Assembly: GCF_003675385.1 (NCBI RefSeq)
Contig: NZ_RCWZ01000003.1
Span: 930,001-994,000, forward strand
Origin: Mucilaginibacter kameinonensis
GTDB lineage: Bacteria; Bacteroidota; Bacteroidia; Sphingobacteriales; Sphingobacteriaceae
Length of the DNA: 64,000 nucleotides
Reading direction: 5' to 3'
Shown: positions 50,626 to 60,488 of the stretch, in pieces
Position numbering within the stretch: position 1 is the stretch's first letter
How the letters are laid out: each line of letters opens with the position of its first letter
The notes under the pieces: model-generated
What the model was told of the DNA's origin: nothing
Databases searched by the model: none
Seen by the model: only the letters and a program-made list of their open reading frames with translations
Program-made: the position numbers and the translations under genes

Positions 50626-51381
50626 TTAAGCAAAAGTAGAAACAGTGCCTTCAAATCTTAAATCATCATTCATGACATCAAATACCCTATCGCGTAAGGC
50701 ATCAGCATCATCAATATTCATATGAGCGGTTTCGATAGGTTTATGGACTTTAAATTTACACAACCCTGGCCTACTGCCGTGTTTGGTACCTGTATCCCAA
50801 AGTATTTGCCATGTATTTGCGGATGCTACCGGGATGATGGGTATTTTTAATTCAATAGCCAACCTGAAAGGTCCGTTTTTAAACGATCCCAGTTGCGGCG
50901 GATAATGGTCAGAGATACCTCCTTCAGGAAAAATAATAAGCGATATACCTTCCTGCAATTTCTCGGATGCCTTTTTAAATGCACGAAACGATGACATTTT
51001 GCTGTCGCGGTTAACCGGAATATCTACGGTGCGAAAAAAAAGACCAGTTACAAGTCCGTCTTCAAGCTCTTGCTTCCCCATAAAACAGCAATTGCTTTTA
51101 ACCAGTATACACATGGCCGAAATATCAAGGTTGGAAGTATGATTGGGGCAAATGATGTATGGCTTGCTCCAGTCTATCGGCTGCTCATACTCAAAGCGGT
51201 AAAAAATGCCCACAAAAGCCGAACTAACTAATCCCCAGATCCTTCTAAATGAATTAAGTGTACTATAGCGTTCGGGTTTACGCGAAAAATAATAAAAAAA
51301 AGGCCACAGTATAAAGTAACCAAGGGCTACACTTATAACGTAAAGGTATACGTGCACTTTTCTCAATATCATTTTCATCAT
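50626..51381 (-). CDS. plsC: 1-acyl-sn-glycerol-3-phosphate acyltransferase family protein
   Basis: The protein is 251 residues from the ATG at 51381; two more ATG codons lie within the next nine bases, and a TTG at 51387 is also open. An N-terminal membrane helix (VHVYLYVISVALGYFILWPFFYYF) is followed by the PlsC domain: CPNHTSNLD (HX4D motif, about residue 85), CCFMGKQELE, IPVNRDSKMSSF and IIFPEGGIS. It adds the second acyl chain to make phosphatidate; other acyl acceptors cannot be excluded. It is divergent from trpS and followed by the decayed copy. Confidence 0.9.
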   Translation of the reverse strand: MMKMILRKVHVYLYVISVALGYFILWPFFYYFSRKPERYSTLNSFRRIWGLVSSAFVGIFYRFEYEQPIDWSKPYIICPNHTSNLDISAMCILVKSNCCFMGKQELEDGLVTGLFFRTVDIPVNRDSKMSSFRAFKKASEKLQEGISLIIFPEGGISDHYPPQLGSFKNGPFRLAIELKIPIIPVASANTWQILWDTGTKHGSRPGLCKFKVHKPIETAHMNIDDADALRDRVFDVMNDDLRFEGTVSTFA

Positions 51382-51418
51382 CACCAAAAATAGAAAAATT
51401 CCTTACTTTCGCCACACT

Positions 51419-52414
51419 ATGGAGACTGTTGTTAGTGGTATCCGATCGACCGGAAACTTACACTTAGGAAATTATTACGGAGCGTTGCAAAACTTTATAA
51501 AAATGCAGCATGAATACAACTGCTTTTTCTTTATTGCCGACCTCCACTCGTTAACTACACACCCCACACCTGCCAATTTACACGGCAATGTAAAACAGGT
51601 GCTGATAGAATATTTAGCCGCCGGTATCGATCCGGAGAAGGCTACTATTTATGTACAATCGGATGTTCCGGAAGTTACAGAATTATACCTGTACCTGAAC
51701 ATGAACGCCTATATGGGCGAGTTGGAACGCGCTACATCTTTTAAAGATAAAGTTCGCGCTAATCCCGAAAACGTAAATGCCGGCCTGTTAACCTACCCCG
51801 TATTAATGGCTGCCGATATTATTATCCATAAAGCCACTAAAGTTCCTGTTGGCAAAGACCAGGAACAGCACCTTGAAATGGCCCGTACTTTTGGTAACCG
51901 CTTTAACAGGTTATACAACAACGATTACTTCCCCGAACCTTATGCCTTTAGCTTTGGCGAAAGTTTGGTAAAAATACCAGGCCTGGATGGTAAAGGAAAA
52001 ATGGGTAAATCTGAAGGTGAAGGCAACGCCATCTTTTTAGGTGATACGCCTGAGGCTATCCGTAAAAAGGTAATGCGCGCAGTAACTGACAGCGGCCCAA
52101 CCGTTGAAAACCAACAAAAACCACAGGAGATCCAAAACCTGTTCGATTTGATGAAAGTGGTATCAACACCTGATACGCTTGCTCATTTTGACGAACTATA
52201 TAACAAAATGGCTATCCGTTATGGCGATCTGAAAAAACAGCTTGCCGAAGATATGGTATTGGCTACAGCCCCTATCCGCGACAGGATCAATGCTATTGCT
52301 GCCGATACTGATTACCTGCGTAAGGTAGCAGAAATGGGTGCAGATAAAGCCCGCGAAAGCGCTTCAAAAACAATAAGAGAAGTTAGAGAGATCATCGGCT
52401 TCAGGAAATTTTAA
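51419..52414 (+). CDS. trpS: Tryptophanyl-tRNA synthetase
   Basis: This 331-residue class I synthetase charges tRNA(Trp). The HIGH-type motif is in RSTGNLHLGNYYGAL and the KMSKS-type motif is KMGKS (in GLDGKGKMGKSEGEGN). TYPVLMAADIIIHKATKVPVGKDQEQHLEMARTF is the Trp/ATP pocket. Length and order match bacterial TrpRS. The start ATG at 51419 follows a TACTTTCG promoter-like element about 20 bp upstream. Confidence 0.95.
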   Translation: METVVSGIRSTGNLHLGNYYGALQNFIKMQHEYNCFFFIADLHSLTTHPTPANLHGNVKQVLIEYLAAGIDPEKATIYVQSDVPEVTELYLYLNMNAYMGELERATSFKDKVRANPENVNAGLLTYPVLMAADIIIHKATKVPVGKDQEQHLEMARTFGNRFNRLYNNDYFPEPYAFSFGESLVKIPGLDGKGKMGKSEGEGNAIFLGDTPEAIRKKVMRAVTDSGPTVENQQKPQEIQNLFDLMKVVSTPDTLAHFDELYNKMAIRYGDLKKQLAEDMVLATAPIRDRINAIAADTDYLRKVAEMGADKARESASKTIREVREIIGFRKF

Positions 52415-52427
52415 ACAGCGGGTTTTG

Positions 52428-52535
52428 ATAGTTCATAGTTCATAGTGTATATTAGTCGGAGTTCATCTTAAAACAGCGGGTGTTCTTCGTTAAAAACATC
52501 AGCTATGAACCATGAACTATAACCCATGAACTAAA
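52428..52535. repeat. Pair of 7-bp-period arrays between trpS and dNK
   Basis: ATAGTTC units (three in a row from 52431) and the complementary AACYATG units (52502-52530) have the same 7-bp period. The same word family is found at 34203-34236. Confidence 0.72.
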
Positions 52536-52539
52536 GAAT

Positions 52540-53154
52540 ATGCACTTAGCTATTGTAGGAAATATAGGCGCCGGCAAAACCACCCTTACCGAAATGCTGG
52601 CCAAAAATTACGGGTGGGACCCATTGTACGAAGCCGTAGACAATAATCCCTACCTTGAAGATTTTTACAGCGATATGAAACGCTGGAGCTTTAACCTGCA
52701 GATCTACTTCCTGAACAGCCGTTACCGCCAGATCATCGATATTCAGAAAGGCGGACAAAACATCATCCAGGACCGTACTATTTATGAAGATGCCTACATT
52801 TTTGCAGAAAACCTGCATGACATGGGCCTGATGACCACCCGCGACTACGAAAACTACGAGTCAATTTTTCAGAATATAACCGAGTTCATTAAACCGCCTG
52901 ATCTGTTGGTTTACCTTAAAGCTTCCGTGCCTACCCTGGTAAGCAATATCCAGCGCCGTGGCCGTGAATATGAGATAGGTATCCGTTTAGATTATCTTTC
53001 AAAACTGAACGAAAAGTATGATAAATGGATCAACAACTATAAACTTGGCAAGTTACTGATCCTGGATAAAGACAACCTTGATTTTGCCAACAATACCGAG
53101 GATATGGCCACCATTGTGAACCTGATTGAAAGGGAAATTAACGGACTGTTTTAG
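52540..53154 (+). CDS. Deoxynucleoside kinase family protein
   Basis: This 204-residue P-loop kinase phosphorylates deoxynucleosides in salvage. Motifs: Walker A GNIGAGKTTL at residues 6-15, DPLYEAVDNNPYLEDFY, the substrate region IQDRTIYEDAYIFAENLHDMG (DRS-like), and the lid RRGREYEIGIRLDYLSKLNEKYDKWI. Which base is used (dA, dG, dC) cannot be told. kdsB starts 10 bp after its stop. Confidence 0.9.
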   Translation: MHLAIVGNIGAGKTTLTEMLAKNYGWDPLYEAVDNNPYLEDFYSDMKRWSFNLQIYFLNSRYRQIIDIQKGGQNIIQDRTIYEDAYIFAENLHDMGLMTTRDYENYESIFQNITEFIKPPDLLVYLKASVPTLVSNIQRRGREYEIGIRLDYLSKLNEKYDKWINNYKLGKLLILDKDNLDFANNTEDMATIVNLIEREINGLF

Positions 53155-53163
53155 ACTCACGCA

Positions 53164-53898
53164 ATGAAAATCTTAGGCATTATCCCAGCCCGTTACGCGT
53201 CATCACGTTTTCCCGGTAAACCATTGGTTGATATCGGCGGTAAAACCATGATCCAACGTGTGTACGGGCAGGCTAAAAAATGCCGGAGCCTGAGCGAGGT
53301 TATTGTCGCCACCGATGACGACCGGATTTTTAAACATGTTACCGGTTTTGGCGGTGTAGCTGTAATGACGGGTTCAAACCACCAAAGTGGCACCGACCGC
53401 TGCGCCGAAGTTGCCCGCTTACATCTGGGATATGATGTGATCATCAATATTCAGGGCGATGAACCTTTTATCGACCCTGAACAGATTGTCAAATTAACCA
53501 ACTGTTTTAATGATGCGGACACCCAGTTGGCTACTCTTGTAAAAAGGATCTTTACCGAGCAGGAACTGCATAATACCAATTCGCCAAAAGTGGTTATCAA
53601 TAAACTATCTGAGGCTATTTATTTCTCCCGCGCTACACTTCCCCACATTCGCGGTCAGGAACCCGAAAACTGGCTCGAATTTCATGTTTTTTATAAACAC
53701 ATTGGCATTTACGGTTACCGCGCCGATGTTTTGCAGCAAATTACCCTGCTGCCTGTATCTCCGCTTGAAAAAGCCGAAAGCCTGGAACAACTTCGCTGGA
53801 TTGACAACGGCTACCGCATTAAAGTTGCCGAAACCGAACTGGAAACCCATGCCGTTGATGTTCCGGAAGACCTGGAAAAGTTGAAGTTTGATATATAA
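53164..53898 (+). CDS. kdsB: 3-deoxy-manno-octulosonate cytidylyltransferase
   Basis: KdsB activates Kdo with CTP for LPS core assembly. The 244-residue protein shows IIPARYASSRFPGKPLVDIGGKTMIQRVYGQA, VATDDDRIFKHV, TGSNHQSGTDRCAEVAR, NIQGDEPFIDPEQI, ATLPHIRGQ and HIGIYGYRADVLQQI. Ten bases separate it from the deoxynucleoside kinase, so the two are probably translated from one message. Confidence 0.96.
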   Translation: MKILGIIPARYASSRFPGKPLVDIGGKTMIQRVYGQAKKCRSLSEVIVATDDDRIFKHVTGFGGVAVMTGSNHQSGTDRCAEVARLHLGYDVIINIQGDEPFIDPEQIVKLTNCFNDADTQLATLVKRIFTEQELHNTNSPKVVINKLSEAIYFSRATLPHIRGQEPENWLEFHVFYKHIGIYGYRADVLQQITLLPVSPLEKAESLEQLRWIDNGYRIKVAETELETHAVDVPEDLEKLKFDI

Positions 53899-54138
53899 AT
53901 ACGGCGAAAACAACGTTCGCATTTCCTGCAATAACCTTCCTTGCTACTCACCCGTATAAAAGTGGAATGCATTAAATTAACAGCCAGTTTGAACTATTGA
54001 AACACGGCTCTACTATTAAAAAGTAAATAATTTATACCAACGACAAACCGTTTAATACTTTCGTATTTTAACCAATTATCGCGATGTAAATTATATAACT
54101 TTATATAGCAAGGCTCTGCTATTAACCTAAAAACCATT

Positions 54139-55275
54139 ATGAAAATAAGGCAGCATCATTTTGTAAACAAAGGCTGGGTAAATTATTTTGCCGATCCGGA
54201 ATTTAGCGCCGAAAAATGTCAGCTGGTACTTGCTTTTGGGGCACCGCAACTTATTACCGATCCCGGAATTTACGATTATCTTAAATCAGGTTATCCAAAT
54301 GCTAATATTGTGTTCGCCTCCACATCCGGCGAGATCATAGGTAGCGCTGTGTTTGATGATAGCATCGTGGTAACTGCCGTAGAACTGGAGAAATCAACCA
54401 TTAGCTGTACAGCTACTCATGTAAATGAACAGACTAACAGCTCTGAAACCGGAGCTTTCCTGATGTCGCAGCTGGATAAAAAAGGATTAAACTGTGTATT
54501 CATCATATCCGACGGTACTTTTATAAATGGCAGCGAACTGGTAGACGGCTTTAATCGTGATAATCCTGGTAAAGTTCCTGTAACGGGCGGCCTGGCCGGT
54601 GATGCGGCGCGGTTCAGCAGCACATTTACCAGTCTTAATGCTATTCCGGCCCGGGGTAATGTCATAGCTATAGGTTTTTATGGCGATAATTTGCACATCA
54701 ATCATGGATCATGCGGTGGCTGGGAAGAATTTGGCCCGCAGCGCACTATTACCAGATCAGACAAAAACGTACTTTTTGAGATAGACGGCAAAAGCGCTCT
54801 CGACCTTTATAAAGAATACTTAGGTGAATACGCCAAAGAACTCCCCGGCTCAGCCCTGTTATTCCCCTTATCTTTAAGCATTGAAGGCTCAGATAAAAAA
54901 CTGGTGCGTACCATATTGAACGTTAATGAAGACGAGAAATCAATGACCTTTGCAGGCAACTTGCCCGAAGACAGTAAAGTACGCCTGATGAAGGCCAACT
55001 TTGAAAAATTGATTGATGCCTCATCATCTGCCGCTACCGATTCAATAATAGGGCCGGAAGAGGCTGATCTGGCTATACTGGTAAGTTGTGTTGGTCGCAA
55101 ACTGGTACTAAATGATCGTACCGACGAAGAGTTAATAGCTGCAAAAAATATTTTCGGTGATAAAACATCCATGGCAGGATTTTACTCGTATGGAGAGTTG
55201 TCGCCCCTCAATAAAGGGTCAAACTGCGAGCTGCATAACCAAACCATGACTATCACAACTTTCACCGAACGTTAA
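54139..55275 (+). CDS. FIST N- and C-domain sensory protein
   Basis: This 378-residue protein has FIST N (about 30-215; DYLKSGYPNANIVFASTSGEIIGSAVFDDSIVVTAVELE, GLAGDAARFSSTFTSLN, GNVIAIGFYGDNLHI) followed by FIST C (about 225-365; ALDLYKEYLGEYAKELPGSALLFPLSL, AILVSCVGRKLVLNDRTDEE, SMAGFYSYGELSP). FIST domains are thought to bind small molecules such as amino acids. It lies 3 bp upstream of a hybrid kinase, so it is likely the kinase's sensor. No signal peptide, so it acts in the cytoplasm. Confidence 0.92.
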   Translation: MKIRQHHFVNKGWVNYFADPEFSAEKCQLVLAFGAPQLITDPGIYDYLKSGYPNANIVFASTSGEIIGSAVFDDSIVVTAVELEKSTISCTATHVNEQTNSSETGAFLMSQLDKKGLNCVFIISDGTFINGSELVDGFNRDNPGKVPVTGGLAGDAARFSSTFTSLNAIPARGNVIAIGFYGDNLHINHGSCGGWEEFGPQRTITRSDKNVLFEIDGKSALDLYKEYLGEYAKELPGSALLFPLSLSIEGSDKKLVRTILNVNEDEKSMTFAGNLPEDSKVRLMKANFEKLIDASSSAATDSIIGPEEADLAILVSCVGRKLVLNDRTDEELIAAKNIFGDKTSMAGFYSYGELSPLNKGSNCELHNQTMTITTFTER

Positions 55276-55278
55276 TTT

Positions 55279-56811
55279 ATGGATTACCACCATTTATTAG
55301 ATAAGCAGATAAAAAAGATGCTCCCGGCCCAATACCTGGAAGATGAAACCATTTTGCAGTTTTTAAGCGCCATAAATAACAGTTTCAAAAACTTCGATAA
55401 ATCCATAAAACTGGCAGATCATGCTTTCAATGTAAGCGAGCGTGAATATGTAGCCGTTACAGATAACCTGAAACTGCAAAACGAGATCAAGCAGCGCTCA
55501 ATCTCCCAGCTAAAAGAAGCCATCAAAGCGCTTAATCCAGATACCGAGCTGAACATCTCTGATTCGGACGATGATCTGATCCATATCATCAGCTTTTTAC
55601 ATGAACGCATAGCCAAGGCTAAAGAGCTGGAAGTTGCCCTGATCCATTCAAAAGAGCTTGCTGAAAAAGCGGCCATGGCCAAAGCGCAGTTCCTGAGTAT
55701 CATGAGCCACGAGATTCGTACACCAATGAACGCGGTTATCGGTTTTACGCACCTGCTTATACACCAGGACCCTAAGCCCGAGCAAATGGAATTTCTGAAC
55801 TTCCTCAAGTTCTCGGCAGAAAACCTGTTGGTGCTTATTAACGATATATTGGATTTCAGCAAGATAGAAGCCGGCAGGGTTGAATTTGAAAGCGTTGATT
55901 TCAGTCTTACTGATCTGATCAAAAATATCAGACTTGCCTTGCTGCAAAAGGCCAACGAAAAAAACATCCAGATAAAACTAATGATGGATCAGGACCTGCC
56001 TAATGCCATTATTGGCGATCCGGTACGCCTGGGCCAGATCCTCACCAACCTGATGAGCAATGCCGTTAAATTTACGCATAAAGGAAAAGTAACCGTAACC
56101 GCAACCCTTGCAAATAGCACTAATAATTCATCAACCATCGAATTTGAAATAGCCGATACCGGCATTGGCATAACGCCCGATAAAATTGACCATATTTTTG
56201 AAAGCTTTAGCCAGGCCAGTTCAGATACCACCCGTAAATACGGTGGTACAGGTTTGGGCTTAACCATCACCAAACGCTTATTGCAGCTACTTGGTAGTGA
56301 TATTACTGTTGAAAGCGAATATGGCAAGGGCTCGGTATTTAATTTCAGTCTTACCTTTAAAAACAGCCGGAAACAACTGGCAAGCACAGCTGATAGCGAC
56401 GAGTTTTATCGATTGAAAAGCCTTAAAGGAACTAAGCTGTTAATTGCCGAGGATAACCAGATCAACGTAATACTGGCCAAGCAGTTCATGAAACAATGGG
56501 AGGTTGAGTGCGATGTGGCCGAAAACGGTGAAATAGCCTTAATGCTGGTGAAAACCCATGACTACGACATGATATTGATGGACCTGCAAATGCCCGAAAT
56601 GGACGGTTATCAAACTACCCGCGCCATACGTGAGTTGCCGGGCGATAAATATAAAAACCTGCCCATCATTGCGCTAACCGCATCTGCCATGCTTGATATC
56701 CAGGATATGGCCTTTACCGTTGGCATGAATGACTATGTGAGCAAACCTTTTAACCCCAATGAACTGCACCGGAAAATAGACCTGTACAGCAGGCAAAATG
56801 AAAGTGTATAG
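55279..56811 (+). CDS. Soluble hybrid sensor histidine kinase paired with FIST
   Basis: This 510-residue kinase has no membrane segments. An N-terminal coiled region (20-125) is followed by HisKA (H144 in LSIMSHEIRTPMNAVIGF), HATPase (NLMSNAVKFTHKG, DTGIGI, GGTGLGLTITKRLLQLL) and a receiver domain (LLIAEDNQINVILAKQFM; phosphoacceptor D435; SKPFNPNEL). There is no DNA-binding output or HPt domain. The HisKA segment resembles that of the kinase at 35681-38944 closely, including PEQMEFLNFLKFSAENLL. With the FIST gene it forms a two-gene sensor-transmitter unit. Confidence 0.92.
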   Translation: MDYHHLLDKQIKKMLPAQYLEDETILQFLSAINNSFKNFDKSIKLADHAFNVSEREYVAVTDNLKLQNEIKQRSISQLKEAIKALNPDTELNISDSDDDLIHIISFLHERIAKAKELEVALIHSKELAEKAAMAKAQFLSIMSHEIRTPMNAVIGFTHLLIHQDPKPEQMEFLNFLKFSAENLLVLINDILDFSKIEAGRVEFESVDFSLTDLIKNIRLALLQKANEKNIQIKLMMDQDLPNAIIGDPVRLGQILTNLMSNAVKFTHKGKVTVTATLANSTNNSSTIEFEIADTGIGITPDKIDHIFESFSQASSDTTRKYGGTGLGLTITKRLLQLLGSDITVESEYGKGSVFNFSLTFKNSRKQLASTADSDEFYRLKSLKGTKLLIAEDNQINVILAKQFMKQWEVECDVAENGEIALMLVKTHDYDMILMDLQMPEMDGYQTTRAIRELPGDKYKNLPIIALTASAMLDIQDMAFTVGMNDYVSKPFNPNELHRKIDLYSRQNESV

Positions 56812-56943
56812 AACGCTCCTCATTAAAGGAACACCATCACACAACTATCTCCATAATTCACTCTATACAAAATACTTACAAACAAAAGACTTTAACCGTT
56901 CCCTTTTTTGAAAAACAGATACGTCAAAGCCTGAAAATTTTCT

Positions 56944-56951
56944 TACTTTTG
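56944..56951 (+). promoter_or_regulatory. Putative -7 element (TAnnTTTG) for pyrG
   Basis: TACTTTTG lies 59 bp upstream of the pyrG ATG. A -33 partner is not obvious. Confidence 0.45.
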
Positions 56952-57010
56952 TATCCCGTACAGAAACAATTGGTCGCGGTATAAAAGCCCGGTCATTTTC
57001 AAAAAAAATC

Positions 57011-58621
57011 ATGACTAAATATATTTTTGTTACGGGCGGTGTTACCTCATCGTTAGGAAAAGGTATAATCTCTGCTTCTTTAGCCAAACTACTTCAATCG
57101 CGCGGTTACCGCGTAACCATCCAAAAGTTCGATCCCTATATTAATATCGATCCGGGAACGCTTAACCCTTATGAACACGGCGAATGCTATGTTACCGAAG
57201 ATGGTGCCGAAACCGATCTTGACCTTGGCCACTACGAGCGTTTCCTGAACACCCCTACTTCAAAAGCTAATAACATCACCACCGGTCGTATTTATCAAAA
57301 TGTGATCAACAAAGAGCGTGAAGGTGCTTTTTTAGGCAAAACTGTACAGGTAGTACCACACATTACCGACGAAATTAAAAGAAACTTCCGCATCCTGGGC
57401 GAAAACGGCGAATTTGACATCGTGATCACCGAGCTTGGCGGTACCGTAGGTGATATCGAATCGCTGCCATATATTGAGGCTGTAAGGCAGTTCCGTTGGG
57501 AAATTGGCTCAAACAACTCATTGGTTATTCACCTTACCCTGGTACCTTTCCTTGCAGCTGCAGGCGAATTGAAAACCAAACCAACCCAGCACTCCGTAAA
57601 AATGCTATTGGAATACGGTATCCAGCCAGATGTATTGGTTTGCCGTACCGAGCATCACTTAACTAACGATATCCGTAAAAAAATAGCACAGTTCTGTAAC
57701 GTAAATATCAACGCGGTTATTGAATCAATTGACGCGCCAAGTATTTATGATGTGCCTTTGTTAATGCTGAAAGAACAGCTTGACAAAACCGTATTGACCA
57801 AATTAAAGCTTCCGCACAAAAACGAGCCAAGCCTTGAAAATTGGAAAGATTTTCTTGGTCGCCTAAAAAACCCAACTGCAGATGTACGCATCGCCCTGGT
57901 TGGTAAATATGTGGAACTGCCTGATGCTTATAAATCAATTACCGAAGCATTTATCCATGCAGGTGCTAAACAGGAATGTAAAGTGCGGATTGAATATATC
58001 CCATCTGAACAGTTAACTCCTGAAAACGCTATTGAAAAACTGAAAGGCATGCATGGCGTATTGGTTGCCCCTGGCTTTGGCGAGCGCGGCTTTGAAGGCA
58101 AAATTCAGGCTATCCGTCACGTACGTGAAAACAATATTCCTTTCTTTGGGATCTGTTTAGGCATGCAATGTGCCGTAGTTGAATTTGGCCGTCACGTATT
58201 GGAACTTGAAGGAGCCAACAGCACCGAAATGAACCCCGACACCCCACATCCGGTTATCGGCATGATGGAAGATCAGAAAAACATTACCCTGAAAGGTGGC
58301 ACTATGCGTTTGGGCGCTTATCCTTGCGATATCAAAAAAGGGACTAAAGCAGCTGCTATTTATGGTAAAAACCATATTTCGGAAAGGCACCGTCACCGTT
58401 ACGAGTTTAATAATGACTATCTTAAGCAATATGAGGCTGCAGGCCTTACCCCATCCGGCATAAATCCTGACAATGGCCTGGTGGAGATTGTTGAGTTAAA
58501 AAATCACCCATTTTTTGTTGGTTCGCAATTTCACCCCGAATTAAAATCAACAGTTGCTAATCCGCACCCACTTTTTATTAACTTTGTCGCCGCTTCGCTG
58601 GCTTATGCCCGCAAAAAATAA
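57011..58621 (+). CDS. pyrG: CTP synthase
   Basis: PyrG makes CTP from UTP, ATP and glutamine. The 536-residue protein has an amidoligase domain (TKYIFVTGGVTSSLGKGIISASLAKLL at the N-terminus, DPYINIDPGTLNPYEHGE, LVIHLTLVPFLAAAGELKTKPTQHSVK) and a C-terminal class I glutamine amidotransferase domain with the nucleophile Cys in FFGICLGMQ and the His/Glu pair in SQFHPE. yidC starts 22 bp downstream. The ATG at 57011 is the family start. Confidence 0.97.
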   Translation: MTKYIFVTGGVTSSLGKGIISASLAKLLQSRGYRVTIQKFDPYINIDPGTLNPYEHGECYVTEDGAETDLDLGHYERFLNTPTSKANNITTGRIYQNVINKEREGAFLGKTVQVVPHITDEIKRNFRILGENGEFDIVITELGGTVGDIESLPYIEAVRQFRWEIGSNNSLVIHLTLVPFLAAAGELKTKPTQHSVKMLLEYGIQPDVLVCRTEHHLTNDIRKKIAQFCNVNINAVIESIDAPSIYDVPLLMLKEQLDKTVLTKLKLPHKNEPSLENWKDFLGRLKNPTADVRIALVGKYVELPDAYKSITEAFIHAGAKQECKVRIEYIPSEQLTPENAIEKLKGMHGVLVAPGFGERGFEGKIQAIRHVRENNIPFFGICLGMQCAVVEFGRHVLELEGANSTEMNPDTPHPVIGMMEDQKNITLKGGTMRLGAYPCDIKKGTKAAAIYGKNHISERHRHRYEFNNDYLKQYEAAGLTPSGINPDNGLVEIVELKNHPFFVGSQFHPELKSTVANPHPLFINFVAASLAYARKK

Positions 58622-58643
58622 GTAATTGTACGATAATTAGATA

Positions 58644-60488
58644 ATGGATAAAAATACGTTTACAGGATTATTCCTGATCATGGCGATCATTGCCGGCTCG
58701 ATATACTTTTTAAAGCCATCGGAAGCCGACCTTAAAAAAGAACGCGAGGTACAGCACCAGGATTCGCTGAAAAAAGCAGGCGCAGCCGCGACGGCAGCAG
58801 CTAAAAACACAGCTAAGTTTGATACTTCAAAAACAGCCCCGGTTGATTCGGCTTTATTAAAAATGCCTTTTGGCGCCGCTTCAGTTGGTAAGGAAGACTT
58901 TGTTACCATCGAGAACAAAGAGTTGCTTATCAAATTAAGTACTAAGGGTGGTAAAGTGTCTTCGGTTGAGTTAAAGAACTATAAAACCTTTAGCAAACAA
59001 CCTTTGGTACTTTTCAGTGGCGACAATAACCAGTTTGGGTTAAAGTTTGCCGCCGGCGTTGCCAATATCAATACCAACAATTACTATTTTACGCCAAGCG
59101 CCAAGGCACTTACTGTTGCCGAAAAAGATTCGGGTTCGGTTACCATGCGTTTAAGCTACAGCCCAACCCAGTATATCGATTACGTATACAGCTTAAAAGG
59201 CGATGGTTTTAAACTTGGTTTAACTATTAAACCTACCGGCCTTGATGCCGTAATTGCAAACAGCAGTACCTACAACCTGAACTGGGCAGCCAGCCTGCAC
59301 AAACAGGAAAAGGATATGAAGCAGGAGCGCCAGTACGCCAATGTTTATTACTACAATACCGATGGAGATGTCGAATATCTGAGCGAAACCAAAGATGATC
59401 AAAAAAGCATCAACGATAAGAAGATGGCTTGGGTTGCATTCAAGCAGCACTTCTTTTCAAATGTACTGATCGCTAAAAACAGTATTGCTAAAACAGACAT
59501 TTCAGTTGCTACCGATGTTAATGATACAACTGACGTAAGACAAATGAAAGCCGACCTGTCGCTTACACGCGCGGCAGATGGTTCTGTACCGTTGGAGTTT
59601 TATTTTGGCCCTAATCGCTTTAATACGCTCAAAGACCAGGGCCATGACCTTGATAAGTTGGTTAACCTTGGTTGGGGCCCATTAAAATACATCAACCGTT
59701 TCGCGGTATTGCCTGTATTTAATTTCCTTAACAAGTTTAACTGGAACTACGGCTTGATCATCCTGGTATTAACCGTATTGTTGAAGCTGGTATTGTCACC
59801 GCTTACTTATAAATCATACCTATCGATGGCTAAAATGCGTGTACTGAAGCCTGAAATGGATGAGATCAAAACCAAAGTTGGTGAGGATAATCCTACATTA
59901 CTACAACAGGAGTACCTGAAACTGTACAAAAAAGCAGGTGTTAACCCATTGGGTGGCTGTTTACCATTGGTGATCCAGATGCCGATAGTTATCGCGTTCT
60001 TCAAATTTTTCCCGAGCTTATTTGAGTTAAGGGGCGAAAGTTTCCTGTGGATGCATGACCTTTCAACTTATGATTCGGTTATCAAGTTTGCTCCTGTAGC
60101 TTTCCTTGGCGGTGTTAACCACGTTAGCTTAATGTGTTTGCTGATGACCATCTCAACGTTGATCTATACTTATTTCAACAACCAGATCTCGGGCGCTACA
60201 GGCCAGATGAAGTATATAGGCTATATTACTCCTCTTGTGTTCCTGTTTACGCTTAACAGCTACCCTGCAGGTTTGAACTACTACTACTTTTTGGCCAACA
60301 TGTTCACCTTCTTACAACAATACCTGATCAAATTCATGGTTGATGATAAGAAGATCCATGCCCAGATCCAGGAAAACAAAAAGAAACCTGAAGACACTAA
60401 AAAGAAAAAATCAGGCTTCAGCGCAAAAATGGAAGAGATGATGCGTCAGCAACAACAAGTTCAGGCTAATAAGAATAAGAAGTCTTAA
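58644..60488 (+). CDS. yidC: Membrane protein insertase YidC
   Basis: This 614-residue insertase has an N-terminal membrane helix (FTGLFLIMAIIAGSIYFL), a large periplasmic domain (about 90-350) and the conserved insertase core: NYGLIILVLTVLLKLVLSPLTYKSYLSMAKM, LQQEYLKLYKKAGVNPLGGCLPLVIQMPIVIAFFKFFPS and YYYFLANMFTFLQQYLIKFMV. A Lys/Gln-rich C-terminal tail (PEDTKKKKSGF...MMRQQQQVQANKNKKS) probably touches the ribosome. It inserts proteins into the inner membrane with or without Sec. It is cotranscribed with pyrG. Confidence 0.96.
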   Translation: MDKNTFTGLFLIMAIIAGSIYFLKPSEADLKKEREVQHQDSLKKAGAAATAAAKNTAKFDTSKTAPVDSALLKMPFGAASVGKEDFVTIENKELLIKLSTKGGKVSSVELKNYKTFSKQPLVLFSGDNNQFGLKFAAGVANINTNNYYFTPSAKALTVAEKDSGSVTMRLSYSPTQYIDYVYSLKGDGFKLGLTIKPTGLDAVIANSSTYNLNWAASLHKQEKDMKQERQYANVYYYNTDGDVEYLSETKDDQKSINDKKMAWVAFKQHFFSNVLIAKNSIAKTDISVATDVNDTTDVRQMKADLSLTRAADGSVPLEFYFGPNRFNTLKDQGHDLDKLVNLGWGPLKYINRFAVLPVFNFLNKFNWNYGLIILVLTVLLKLVLSPLTYKSYLSMAKMRVLKPEMDEIKTKVGEDNPTLLQQEYLKLYKKAGVNPLGGCLPLVIQMPIVIAFFKFFPSLFELRGESFLWMHDLSTYDSVIKFAPVAFLGGVNHVSLMCLLMTISTLIYTYFNNQISGATGQMKYIGYITPLVFLFTLNSYPAGLNYYYFLANMFTFLQQYLIKFMVDDKKIHAQIQENKKKPEDTKKKKSGFSAKMEEMMRQQQQVQANKNKKS

